A stretch of DNA of 64,000 bases, from assembly GCA_015039365.1 (NCBI GenBank), contig WION01000010.1, positions 310,001 to 374,000 of the forward strand, given 5' to 3'. Below the pieces are notes generated by a model. It did not search any database. It saw only the letters and a list, made by a program, of their open reading frames with translations, and was not told the DNA's origin. Positions 54,655-64,000 of this stretch are shown here, piece after piece. The stretch is from Amanita rubescens. Lineage: Eukaryota; Basidiomycota; Agaricomycetes; Agaricales; Amanitaceae. The position numbers and the translations under genes are program-made. Each line of letters starts with the position of its first letter. Positions within the stretch are counted from its first letter, which is position 1.

Positions 54655-56437
54655 CTTTTATATTCTAGAAGAAGGTCTTCCATATGTGTCAAGTTGTTCT
54701 CTGGTTCCCATGTGTTTTCACTGGTGTCATAGCCTTTCCACTTTACAAGGTATTGTAATCTTCCTCTGAACTTGCAATGTGCAAGCAGTGCTTCTACTTC
54801 GTATTCTTGTTCTCCTTCGATCAGATCGGGAGGGGGCCTTGTTTCCGTTGTTCCATGGAAGGAAGTCTCTTTGAACGGTGTTAGTAAGGCGGCATGGAAT
54901 ACATTGTGAATTTTCCATTGTCTTGGCAGTGTGAGACGATATGTCACTGGTCCTAAGACTTCTTTGATGGAAAAGGGTCCTTCTCGTTTTGGTGCGAGCT
55001 TTCTGCTCTGATAAGGAATCTTCAAGTTCCTAGACTCTAACCATACTTTGTCATTGACTTTGAATGGTTTAGTCTTTCTCGTTATTCTCTCCATCATCTT
55101 AGCGCGTGCTAGATCATGTGCAGCGAGTGCTTCTTCTCGTGCACGGAACAAAGAGTTGATGCGGTTATCAGCGGTTGGTGTGTTTGTCTTGTTTGAGACA
55201 AGGGGAAGTGCAACCGGGGATGTTCCATACATCAATTGGAAGGGCGATTGTTTCAATGCTTCATGAGTGCGTGAATTATGCGCGAATTGTGCTATTGGTA
55301 TCATCTTGTTCCAAGTATCTGGTTCATAGGCACAGAATATTCGGAGATAAGCTTCTAATTCGGCATTATATCGCTCCGTTTGTCCATCAGTTTGTGGATG
55401 GAATGTGGTACTCATTTTATGTTTGATCTTTAATGAGTCCATTATGCCATTAAAGACATGTGATGCAAACTGCGGTCCTCGATCGGAGATCATGACATCG
55501 GGTAAACCGAAGTTTTTGAATACATTCCGAATGTAGAGGTTGGCGGTTTTGTCGGTGGTGATAGTTTTGTTACAAGGCATGAGAATTACTCCCTTTGTAA
55601 GTCCTTGATCGACCATGATAAAGATAGAATCAAAACCGTCACTTGGAGGTAAGTCGGTTATGAAATCCATAGTTATTTGTTGAAAGGGTCGGTGCGCGTG
55701 TGACTTGATTGGCATCAGAGGTGCGGCGGTAGGGTGAGTATTCGATTTCATTTGTTGACATGCCATGCATCCGTCAATAAACTGTTTAACCATTTTAGAC
55801 ATTAATGGCCACCAGTAGTAATATTCCTTTAATAAGGCAAGTGTTTTGAAGAAACTGGGGTGTCCGCTTGTTGGCAATTCATGAAAATCTCTAATAATAT
55901 CTCAGCGAAGATCGGTGTCAGGAGGGATAAAGGATTTCCCTTTGTATAGGATTAATTCATCGTCAAGGGTCCAATCAGAAAGGGCCGTGCGTAAAGGCGG
56001 TGTTCCTTTTTCTTTCAGACATTTCTTGATTGATTGAGCAAATTTGTCTTTGACAGTTATTTCTATTGCTCTGTCACGGAGATCTTCAGCGATTGTGCGA
56101 ACAAAGAGTTCTTTTGGGAGCATTGTTATTAACTCTTCTGGTTCGTCTTTTGTCATATGATCGGGTCGGCGGGATAAGGCGTCTGCTATATTATTAGTTT
56201 TGCTCCGGGAACGTGGGTTAATTTAATATTAAATCAAGACAAGTCGTTCCACCATCAGGCTTGGCAGTTTGTAAGATGTTGTGGTTCTCAATAATAGAGT
56301 AGATTCTTGTGGTCACAATGAATAATGACAGGGTGTTCTGCTCCTTCAAGCAGGTATCTCCATTCGTTATAAAGAGCGTAGTAGATGGCGAATAATTCTC
56401 AGTCGTAGATTTGCCATTGTGTTTCAGTTGGCGTTAG
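54651..56437 (-). pseudogene. gypsy-3 pol: RNase H (part), integrase, chromodomain
   Basis: Reads TETQWQIYD-stop-ELFAIYYALYNEWRYLLEGAEHPVIIHCDHKNLLYY (RNase H), HVPGAKL..ADALSRRPDHMTKDE, integrase HHCC (HELPTSGHPS..CMACQQMK), core DFITDLPPSDGFD..SDRGPQF..HPQTDGQTERYNAE, and chromodomain LVKWKGYDTSENTWEPENNL, ending LLEYKR-TGA. The last 408 codons (54651-55877) are fully open; upstream, several stops (for example DLR-TGA-DII near 55903, LYY-stop) and a small frameshift disable it. Confidence 0.9.
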
Positions 56438-57142
56438 TGTTGAAACTAGGGGTAACAAGTCCCTAGCGAGCAGCGCAGTCTAGTACATAGAATGTACTAC
56501 TTACCGAGTGTGGTGTGGAGTTGTTAAGAGCTTACTGGAGCTGGGGCTCAACAGTAGACAGTAGAGAGGATAATAGGATAGGGATTGACGCTACTAGAGT
56601 ACAGTTTATATACTACTAAACTACAAATAAGTACAAAGAGTCTTATCAGTATGAGTCAAAGGTATTTGACTCATAAGGCGTCATTCCACAGCAATGCACA
56701 GCTATTGTACAGCAATGCATAGCTTTGCGCAGCACTTGACTCATCAATTATATTGACTGACTCATCACATTATCAATCTTCAATGTGATAGGTCGATAAC
56801 CATAACGTATATATGTCTTCTATTCTCATGTCAACATATATTCACATCATCAATAGTTCCACTATTATGATTGGATGATCTTATGAGAATATCACTAGGA
56901 TATTCTCATGTCAGAACATGTTCTCATCATCAATCATCCACTATTATGATTGGTAGATGAGTATGAGAATATGTCGAATATATTCTCATGTCAATATATT
57001 ATCTCACACTCAATCATCCACTATTATGATTGGTTGAGAGACGAGTAAGTAACTGAGCGTTATTACATTAGTTAGTGTAAACTAATGGTATCACTTATAT
57101 TTACTATATACTGTATGTATATCGTATATTATAAGTTCAACA
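56438..57142 (-). repeat. Copia 3' LTR with three tandem hairpin modules
   Basis: Plus strand tgttgaaactagg..ataagttcaaca (7-bp inverted ends tgttgaa/ttcaaca). 56815-57045 holds three 70-80-bp repeats, each with tattctcatgtca, then (caatcat)ccactattatgattgg, a hairpin-forming core (caatcat/atgattg). Confidence 0.75.
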
Positions 57143-57157
57143 CTCCCCTTCGCTAAG

Positions 57158-60100
57158 TTATTTATTAGCTTTCAAAAGGGTAGTTAATTTATCATTTTCT
57201 CTTTCATAGTATTTAAAGATTTCTTCAAGATATCCTCGCACTTCAAGATCTTGAATTCTTTCAAATATTTTACTATGTTGTCCTGGGGACTTATTAAGGG
57301 TTTTACTTTTAATATAATTAGCAAAAGTTTGTGATGCCCTAATATGATTAGTTAATGATATTTGACTATCATCTAGGATTAATCCCATCTTCATTCGGAA
57401 TATTACAAATTTTGAATATGGTAGATTTTTGGTCATTATATCCGCAACTTGTTCATTGGTAGGAATGTATGTGAGTTTAATTTTCTCACTTTCAACACAT
57501 TCTCTAATGTAGTGGAATCTTATATCAATATGTTTTGAACGATGTTCTTGTGCAGGATTACTAGCTAAGAACATTGCACCTTGATTGTCACAACATAAGA
57601 AAATAGTTTTAATTGGGAAATCAAGTTCACTCATAAGTGACTCAATCCAAACTATTTGTCTTGATGTATCAGACATTGACATATATTCTGCTTCAGTTGA
57701 AGACAGTGCCACTACTTTTTGTTTTCGTGAAACCCATGATATAGCACCTCCTGCGAGTTTTACTATATATCCAGTGACAGATTTTCTTGTAATCTTGTCA
57801 GCACCCCAGTCAGCATCAGTAAAGGCTACAAAGCCTTCTTTGTTTAAACCATTATAAACTATTTTAGTTTGTACAGTGGTATTAACATAGCGTACTATGT
57901 ATAATGCTTTCTGTATGTGTTCTTCATTTGGGTTTGCACAAAACTGAGACATTAATATTACTTGATAAGTAATATCTGGTCTTGTTCCTAATGCAAGATA
58001 TAACAATGATCCTATTATTTGTTGAAAATAAGATCGCATTTCTGCTGTACATTCTTTTGTAGCAGCAGTTGGAATATATCCTGTTGGTAAAGGTGTACGA
58101 GTTGGTTTACAATTTTCTAAACCAAATCTTGTTACAACTTTCTTAGCGTATGCATGTTGATCAATAATAAGAGTACCCATGTTCTTATTGTAATTGATTT
58201 GCATACCTAAGTATTCTTTAACTTTTCCAAGATCATGACATTCCCATTTCTTCATAAAAGCATTTTTAACTTTATGAATTTCTGGTGTATTGTCACCCAT
58301 GAAAAGCATATCATCGACATATATTATACACACTATTATAGTGTCGTCTTCTCTTCTGACATATACGCCAGAATCAGATAAACAGCGTATAAATCCTAAA
58401 TCCTCTAAGGATTTATTAGCTTGTTTATTCCAGGCATATGAGGCTTGTTTAAGTCCATATATTGCCTTTTTAAGTTGGTAAACTTTTTGTTCTTGGCCTT
58501 TGACTACATAACCTTCTGGTTGTTGCATATAGATATCCGCTTCGAGATCTCCGTACAAAAAGGCTGTTTTAACATCTAGTGCTTCAATATCCCATTTTTC
58601 TAGCACAGATATTGCTAACAAAAGGCGAATCGTTTCATATCTTGCCACTGGCGAAAACGTTTCATCATAGTCAAGTCCAGGTCTTTGAGAAAATCCTTTG
58701 GCGACAAGTCGAGCCTTTTTTCGACTGTCGGATTTAATATCGTATACCCATCTACATTTAATAGGTGTACGATTATGAGGTAATTCTGCAAGCTCCCAGA
58801 TTTTTCTATCATTCAATGATTTCATTTCATCATTCATTGCTGTCTCCCATTGTTCATAAGATTTGGGATCAGTAACTTTGACTTTTTGAATATCTTTGTA
58901 TTGATATTCTTTGATATTATCTCTTGAAATATCAATGGCAGGAATTGCTTGTGCGAGTAAGTAATTCAGAAAACCATTACCTTGCTCTTTAATGAGACTT
59001 GACATTTCATTAATTTGAGCATTGTGTAATGTTGAATAAAGTAATTTAACTTTATCAATGTGTTGTCGTATTCTAGATCTAAGAGAATATCTGATTGTAA
59101 CATCAAGTCTTGGATCAGATTTATCTTTTTCTTTAAGATCTTGAATTAATTCTCGAACAACATCTTGTTCTTCTGTAATTTCTTTTTCAATTTCTAATGG
59201 TGTTTTATTACCATAAGCATTGTCTTTCTGTATAACCGGTTTTCTAGATCTTTCAGATCTTCGAGTAGGTTGTACAGGTTTTTTAGCAGTTCCTTTGCCC
59301 TTTCCTTTGGTAGGTTTATCTTTAAGACTTTGTACAGGTAGATCTAATTCAACACCTGTAGGTTGATCTAATTCAGCACCTTTGTCTTTTGAAGATGTAT
59401 CTTTCTTTTCAAAGAAAGATTCTAATTTATCATCCCATTTAGTGTCATCATCATCATCATCTGATGAATCAGAACTAGGATGATTTTCAAAGTTGAAATC
59501 AAAGAAATCATCATCTGAATGCTGCTGTTCAGATGAAATATCTCCTTCATTATCTGGTTTACCATCAGAGATATTTTTATCTGAGTTTTCAGAATTATCC
59601 TGTTCAATAGGCCTGATAGGGTCCAAGTTTTTTGTATAATTTTCATCTTGAGGTTTGGCTCTTGGAAATTTGGTTTCATCAAATTCAGCTTGGGTGGATA
59701 CTCGAAGTTGATTTGTATTTGTCATGAAGCGGTATGCTTTTGCATTCGGTTCGTATCCAATAAAGGTCATTATTTCAGACCTTGGTGTTAATTTATTTTC
59801 GCGCGATTCATGTGGGATAAATACCCAAGCTTTAGATCCGAATATCTTAAAGTAAGAAACATCAGGTTTCTTTCCAGTAAGATTTTCAACAGGGGTCTTC
59901 CATTTGGTTCGTCTAAGTGGAGTACGATTATAAACATGTACGGCAGTTTCGATCGCAAAGTTCCACCAAGATTGAGGGCATGAAGCATGTAATCTCAATG
60001 CTTCACTCTTCTCCCAAAGTGTTCTATTCATGCGTTCAACCTTTCCATTTTGTTGATGTATATATGGAGTAGATTTTTCATGAATGATTCCTACATCAGT

Positions 60101-63100
60101 TAAGTAATCTTGTATGTTTGTGGACATAAATTCGCCCCCTCGATCGGAACGAATGATTTTTATGTTATATCCATATTGGTTGTATATTTGTTTGTGCCAG
60201 CCTTCAAATACTACAGCGACGTTAGACTTTTTCTGTAATGGTTTTACCCATACATGAGATGTACAATCATCAAATATTACAAGTAAATATTTTTGTTTAT
60301 GATAAGATTGTATAGGAAAAGTCATCAAGTCACAGTGTATACGCTCAAAGGGTTGGGTAGCACGTTTTTCTGAAAGAGGAAAGCTTTGTGAAACAGCTTT
60401 TCCTTTTAGACAACCGTTACAAGGTTCTAAGTCTTTAGGAATTGTCAAGGGAGGGAAACCCTCTAAGTTTTTAGAGCCTAATTTCAATATTTGTTGGCTA
60501 GGATGACCCATCCGTTGATGCCAAATTTCATATCCAACAACATTAATAGTGGTCATCATTAATTTATAATTTGAAGGTTTAATAATTTGACCTTCTGTCC
60601 ACATTAATGTTTCGTTACCATCTCCTGGAAATCCTTCCAGTGATGCGTTTTCAGAGCCTTCTCTGTAGAAAGAAATCCTATCATTATCTTGTTTTGCAAT
60701 AAAACCTTGTTTACACAATGTTCCATTGCTTATTAGTCGTAGTGTGGCACTTGGCATATGGAGGACCGGATAAAGTTTCAATCTTGAAACCGAACCATTT
60801 TTAAGGGTGTGATCCAAAATCACAGTCCCTATACCTAATATATCTGCTTGATTATCAGCTGTAAATACTGAAGTAGGAACTTCGTATTTTTTATAGCTGA
60901 CAAAATCTTCTAAGTGTGCGGTAAAATGATGTGATGCACCTGAGTCACACATCCATATTGTAAGTCCTTTATTATTTTTATAACATTCAGGACATTTGCA
61001 AGAAAGTGATTTATCACAGAGTTGACTATATGGGTTTTGAAGATGTCCAATGTTTATTACATTAGCATATCTTTCATTTAATTCACTTAAAGTTTGATCA
61101 TAAAGTTCATCTATATGATTCTGATCATAAAGGCGAGCTATTCTTTGATGATTACTTAAGTTTTCACGCATATTGGCATCAAAATAATATAAATTTCGAA
61201 GATCTGTAGATCTTCTTGGTGTAGGGTATACAATCGGTACATTAGATGGTATTACCGGTACAGTATCAATAGTACGATTAGTTGGATAATCATATAAATT
61301 GAAAAAATCTTCATAAGGCGTAATAGGCCTTGTTGGGATTTGAGATGATGCCATAGATTCTGGAGCCGTATGGTAAACAGAATCTTGATCAGATTGATAA
61401 AAGTAATTTAAATCTGATGAACTTACAGATTCTGGTCGGAGGGATACAGTGTCATGGTCATTTACCATCCCTCTCAACATATTTTGTAAGTGTTCTAAAG
61501 TGCGTGCATTAGTATTCATTCTTCGAGCTTCCAAATTAGCTCGTCGAACTTGATCCACATAATATTGTCTGGTATGTACATACCACCAACTTATTTGTTC
61601 ATCATCAAAGGAACCAGGCATTGGTTCCTCAGGCTCTTCATCGGTATAAAGTCCTTCATACCCTGAAGAATTGGCCTCAGATTGATGTGATTCATTATCT
61701 GTTTGATATCCTTCATTATCGGTTTGATGATGGGATATACTAGAGGAAGCAAAGATAGGACTAGAAAGATCGTCCACACTTTGAGTATCCTTAGTATCTG
61801 CAAATATTGCAGAATCAAAGATATCAGAGTAGTCCGTTGATTCAGTTCGTACTTTTTGTACATCTCTGGATACAGGATCTCCCGAATCTTCGGATATCTC
61901 ATCAATTCTCCCCATGAAGTCGTCCGTGGGAACCGCACGAGTACCTTTGTACTTGTAAATCTTGGGGACAAATTCTTCATCAAAATCTGTCATTACCTGA
62001 TCTCCAATTCTGGCAATCAGAGGTAAAGATGCTGATGTCGAAGATGCCATAGCATGCCCAGAACCAAGTGTTGATTGAGCTGCTGTGCGAGCAGCAAGTT
62101 TATTCGCACGATTTTTTGCTTTAGCTGCCTTATTGCGTTCCCAATTTGGTCCTTTAGACTGATTAGGGACTTGACCAGCCCATTGGGGTCTAAAAGGAGT
62201 CTGAGATTGGCCAGGTGTATGTTTTGGTCCATTAGATGGTCCACCTGTCGAAGTATGTTGTGTTGGGTTTCTTCGATTTCCCATTGGTTTTCTTCCACCT
62301 CTGCCTCGAAAGGATTTCCCATGATAGGAATTCCAAGGGGTGCAAGGTTGTCCTTGTTGCAATTGTTGACGTGCCATATTTGCAACTACTTGAGAGTTAG
62401 AATGTTTATTCCCTCTCGTGACAACAGAAGTATTGGCATTGTTCCTGTTACCTTTCCTTCGGGACCATTCCTCAGATATGAGATTAAGGAATTCATCTAC
62501 AGTGTCATCATCTGCGGAATGTGCCAACAGATTTGCGACAAAGCTGTCCCATGAAGGAGGTAAGGCATGTAGGATCGTCATAATTTGCATTTTGACGGTT
62601 AAAGTTACACCTTGGTTTGATACTCTATTAATCAAGTCCATAAGATGCGGAACTTGAGTGTTTGGATTGGAATTCTCTTTGAGTTTCCAGTCGACAATTT
62701 GTCTATAGAGTCCAAACGTAGCAGCCAGACCTTGTTTACCAAATTTATCCTTTAGAGATTTCCAAAGGACTTCGGCTTTATCATTTTTATCGTCAACAAG
62801 GTGTACTAGATTAGGTGCTAGTTTTAAGGTAATGTAACCTTTGGCTTTCATATTGTCCTCTTTAAATTCGACGTATTCTTTGCGAATTTCTTTAAGGGTT
62901 TTTAACTGATCTGGCTTTATATCAGATGTCTTGATCGCCTCTTTTTCAGATGGTTCAAGATCTCTGGGCCAATCAAGTTTAGGATCAATATGTGCACCAA
63001 GACCTTGACTGTTCAAGTACGCAGTCATAAGTCTTTCGAATGCAAGCCAATTTGATCCGGTAAGAACAGGAACAATGGAGTTTATCGAATTGGAAGAAGA

Positions 63101-63103
63101 CAT
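57158..63103 (-). CDS. Copia Gag-Pol polyprotein, 1,981 aa
   Basis: Single uninterrupted frame. Copia gag (UBN2-like) at about 1-230, with no CCHC knuckle but an RG/KN-rich basic stretch at about 235-345 (GKSFRGRGGRKPMGNRR..). Then a long acidic Ser-rich linker, a CKCPEC cluster just before the protease DSGASHH (about 718), GAG-pre-integrase CNGCLKGK (about 895), integrase core with CDLMTF (about 920), SDRGGEF and QQNGKVERMNRTLWE, a disordered Asp/Lys-rich linker (about 1150-1330), reverse transcriptase (KARLVAKGFSQRPGLDYDETFSPV..YVDDMLFMGD, YVDD at about 1595) and RNase H (TDADWG..SSTEAEYMS..HIDIRFHYIRE). All catalytic motifs are intact, so it could be active and could serve the gag-only element. 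Confidence 0.95.
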   Translation of the reverse strand: MSSSNSINSIVPVLTGSNWLAFERLMTAYLNSQGLGAHIDPKLDWPRDLEPSEKEAIKTSDIKPDQLKTLKEIRKEYVEFKEDNMKAKGYITLKLAPNLVHLVDDKNDKAEVLWKSLKDKFGKQGLAATFGLYRQIVDWKLKENSNPNTQVPHLMDLINRVSNQGVTLTVKMQIMTILHALPPSWDSFVANLLAHSADDDTVDEFLNLISEEWSRRKGNRNNANTSVVTRGNKHSNSQVVANMARQQLQQGQPCTPWNSYHGKSFRGRGGRKPMGNRRNPTQHTSTGGPSNGPKHTPGQSQTPFRPQWAGQVPNQSKGPNWERNKAAKAKNRANKLAARTAAQSTLGSGHAMASSTSASLPLIARIGDQVMTDFDEEFVPKIYKYKGTRAVPTDDFMGRIDEISEDSGDPVSRDVQKVRTESTDYSDIFDSAIFADTKDTQSVDDLSSPIFASSSISHHQTDNEGYQTDNESHQSEANSSGYEGLYTDEEPEEPMPGSFDDEQISWWYVHTRQYYVDQVRRANLEARRMNTNARTLEHLQNMLRGMVNDHDTVSLRPESVSSSDLNYFYQSDQDSVYHTAPESMASSQIPTRPITPYEDFFNLYDYPTNRTIDTVPVIPSNVPIVYPTPRRSTDLRNLYYFDANMRENLSNHQRIARLYDQNHIDELYDQTLSELNERYANVINIGHLQNPYSQLCDKSLSCKCPECYKNNKGLTIWMCDSGASHHFTAHLEDFVSYKKYEVPTSVFTADNQADILGIGTVILDHTLKNGSVSRLKLYPVLHMPSATLRLISNGTLCKQGFIAKQDNDRISFYREGSENASLEGFPGDGNETLMWTEGQIIKPSNYKLMMTTINVVGYEIWHQRMGHPSQQILKLGSKNLEGFPPLTIPKDLEPCNGCLKGKAVSQSFPLSEKRATQPFERIHCDLMTFPIQSYHKQKYLLVIFDDCTSHVWVKPLQKKSNVAVVFEGWHKQIYNQYGYNIKIIRSDRGGEFMSTNIQDYLTDVGIIHEKSTPYIHQQNGKVERMNRTLWEKSEALRLHASCPQSWWNFAIETAVHVYNRTPLRRTKWKTPVENLTGKKPDVSYFKIFGSKAWVFIPHESRENKLTPRSEIMTFIGYEPNAKAYRFMTNTNQLRVSTQAEFDETKFPRAKPQDENYTKNLDPIRPIEQDNSENSDKNISDGKPDNEGDISSEQQHSDDDFFDFNFENHPSSDSSDDDDDDTKWDDKLESFFEKKDTSSKDKGAELDQPTGVELDLPVQSLKDKPTKGKGKGTAKKPVQPTRRSERSRKPVIQKDNAYGNKTPLEIEKEITEEQDVVRELIQDLKEKDKSDPRLDVTIRYSLRSRIRQHIDKVKLLYSTLHNAQINEMSSLIKEQGNGFLNYLLAQAIPAIDISRDNIKEYQYKDIQKVKVTDPKSYEQWETAMNDEMKSLNDRKIWELAELPHNRTPIKCRWVYDIKSDSRKKARLVAKGFSQRPGLDYDETFSPVARYETIRLLLAISVLEKWDIEALDVKTAFLYGDLEADIYMQQPEGYVVKGQEQKVYQLKKAIYGLKQASYAWNKQANKSLEDLGFIRCLSDSGVYVRREDDTIIVCIIYVDDMLFMGDNTPEIHKVKNAFMKKWECHDLGKVKEYLGMQINYNKNMGTLIIDQHAYAKKVVTRFGLENCKPTRTPLPTGYIPTAATKECTAEMRSYFQQIIGSLLYLALGTRPDITYQVILMSQFCANPNEEHIQKALYIVRYVNTTVQTKIVYNGLNKEGFVAFTDADWGADKITRKSVTGYIVKLAGGAISWVSRKQKVVALSSTEAEYMSMSDTSRQIVWIESLMSELDFPIKTIFLCCDNQGAMFLASNPAQEHRSKHIDIRFHYIRECVESEKIKLTYIPTNEQVADIMTKNLPYSKFVIFRMKMGLILDDSQISLTNHIRASQTFANYIKSKTLNKSPGQHSKIFERIQDLEVRGYLEEIFKYYERENDKLTTLLKANK

Positions 63104-63298
63104 TTTCTTACTTTGATTAAGTTTGTTTAAAATCTAAGAAGATTTTTCGTAAGAAAAGGTTCAAAATAATAATAAGGCATAAGAATATATGTGATGATGT
63201 AATCTCCGTTCTGATTTCTTTAAGCTTAATGTCGTTCATGTCAAAAAATGACAAGAATATAGTATTTTTACTATCTAGTGTCAATACTAGAAAGTAAA

Positions 63299-64000
63299 CT
63301 AGGGAATATCTTTTTTACACGTCCTTTCAGGTATGTAATATCGAATTTCCGTCACAGGGTTAGATGCGAATCTAGCCCTCCTATTGTCTCTATCATCGAC
63401 AGGTTTGTCGAAAATAGATTCTTTAGGTAGTTTTATGTGAGGAAAGTCTTTATACCGTCCGGGAAGCCTTCCAGTTTCCTGCCATATTCCCATGTCATTA
63501 CTATATTCGTCAACAACCCTTTTCACTTCGGTTCCCTCTTGATTTGAAGGAAACACTCCAGCCGCTCTGCTTTGGGCTCGAGTTTTAGATACGATATATC
63601 CCCAACTTGCAATGTTGGGGGCGCATCTACTCCAGGTAGGTGTTGTTGACTTTCGCCATCCTTTTTGTTCTGTATTACGTTTTAGTTGGGTCTTATATAC
63701 GTTAAAAGGTGTATTTACCTTTCCTTTTTTGTATATTTGAGTGATCTCCTCCGGAAGAGGAATTCTGCCCCTTTCATCAGATGCGATGCCAAGGAAATGT
63801 TGGCGGTACGCATCCGAATCCAAAGCATTAGGGATATTCGTCTTATTTTTCCATTGACGATTACCCTTATGCCAGTCATTTTTGGTGACTGGCCTGAATT
63901 GGACATGGGCATTGTTTGGTGGTCCATAGGACCACTCTTCCGGTTTAGCATTGTGGATCCAAGGCGATCCACGATCTTTGTTATATCGCCAACCTTCGTT
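63299..64000 (-). CDS. Unrecognised ORF upstream of Copia gag-pol (partial, at least 233 aa)
   Basis: Open from the window edge (NEGWRYNKDRGSPWIHNAKPEEW..) to TAG at 63299-63301, ending 195 nt before the Gag-Pol ATG on the same strand. Trp-, Arg- and Asn-rich, hydrophilic, no membrane segment, no motif I can name (..QETGRLPGRYKDFPHIKLPKESIFDKPVDDRDNRRARF..). No LTR separates it from Gag-Pol, so it most likely belongs to the same element as an extra 5' ORF. It could instead be a neighbouring gene fragment if the element starts between them. Confidence 0.6.
   Translation of the reverse strand, partial: NEGWRYNKDRGSPWIHNAKPEEWSYGPPNNAHVQFRPVTKNDWHKGNRQWKNKTNIPNALDSDAYRQHFLGIASDERGRIPLPEEITQIYKKGKVNTPFNVYKTQLKRNTEQKGWRKSTTPTWSRCAPNIASWGYIVSKTRAQSRAAGVFPSNQEGTEVKRVVDEYSNDMGIWQETGRLPGRYKDFPHIKLPKESIFDKPVDDRDNRRARFASNPVTEIRYYIPERTCKKDIP

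Larger units (their letters stand above)
52062..56437 (-). mobile_element. Gypsy chromovirus gypsy-3 (second lineage), decayed, 3' part
   Basis: Minus-strand 3' LTR (52062-52850), polypurine tract, post-pol ORF, and pol from RNase H to chromodomain. The 5' remainder is cut off by the Copia insertion at 56438 and may continue beyond the window. Its integrase is homologous to gypsy-2 but clearly a different family. In-frame stops are almost all TGA, as expected from CGA decay. Confidence 0.88.
56438..64000 (-). mobile_element. Copia retrotransposon, intact Gag-Pol, runs off the window
   Basis: Inserted into gypsy-3 RNase H. Minus strand: the 3' LTR 56438-57142 is visible, and the 5' LTR must lie beyond 64000. 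Contains a polypurine tract, a single Gag-Pol frame and an additional upstream ORF. Shares the tract ataacttagcga and LTR word agcagcgcag with the gag-only element. Confidence 0.88.

Overview
The window reads as nuclear DNA of a filamentous basidiomycete, probably an agaricomycete. Every conserved gene is split by short introns of about 50 nt with GT..AG ends, and the closest family matches I can recall are fungal (Spg1/Tem1 GTPase, Gga adaptor, Ypk1/Gad8 kinase). I could run no database search, so all names rest on motifs and domain order.

Layout. (1) 1-9.4 kb is a compact block of six ordinary genes: the 3' end of a YPK1/Gad8-type AGC kinase and an Spg1/Tem1 septation GTPase on the plus strand, then a Sec4/Rab8 GTPase, a GGA-type clathrin adaptor without an ear domain, a type I phosphomannose isomerase and a RIM2-type mitochondrial carrier, all on the minus strand. 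My splice models all keep frame. (2) 9.4-12.3 kb is intergenic, with minisatellite-like and palindromic repeats. (3) 12.3-64 kb is an island of nested transposable elements with no host gene that I can recognise.

The island in order: the 3' end of an old minus-strand Gypsy; an old Gypsy chromovirus (gypsy-1) carrying CpG-decay stop codons and broken by a TA-flanked element (itself holding a gag/pol-less LTR element), by a 3,000-bp hAT-like non-autonomous element with an 8-bp target duplication, and by a young copy of its own family (gypsy-2: intact, LTRs indistinguishable by eye, TSD gatat). Next come two long foldback elements (Z and Y), an autonomous-length hAT with a multi-exon transposase (TSD ggctgtac), a tyrosine-recombinase remnant, and a 7.8-kb Copia-like element inside foldback Y that keeps only gag plus 4.7 kb of hairpin-dense non-coding DNA. 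The right end holds a solo LTR, a hAT remnant, a decayed second chromovirus lineage (gypsy-3), and a Copia element with an intact 1,981-aa Gag-Pol inserted into gypsy-3; that Copia runs off the window.

Most notable: the hairpin array of the gag-only Copia derivative, where repeated hairpins keep their loops while their stems change in a paired way; a large third ORF after pol in two chromovirus lineages, placed as if translated by reinitiation; and, in gypsy-2, a textbook -1 frameshift heptamer at the gag stop together with a 12-nt self-primer complement.
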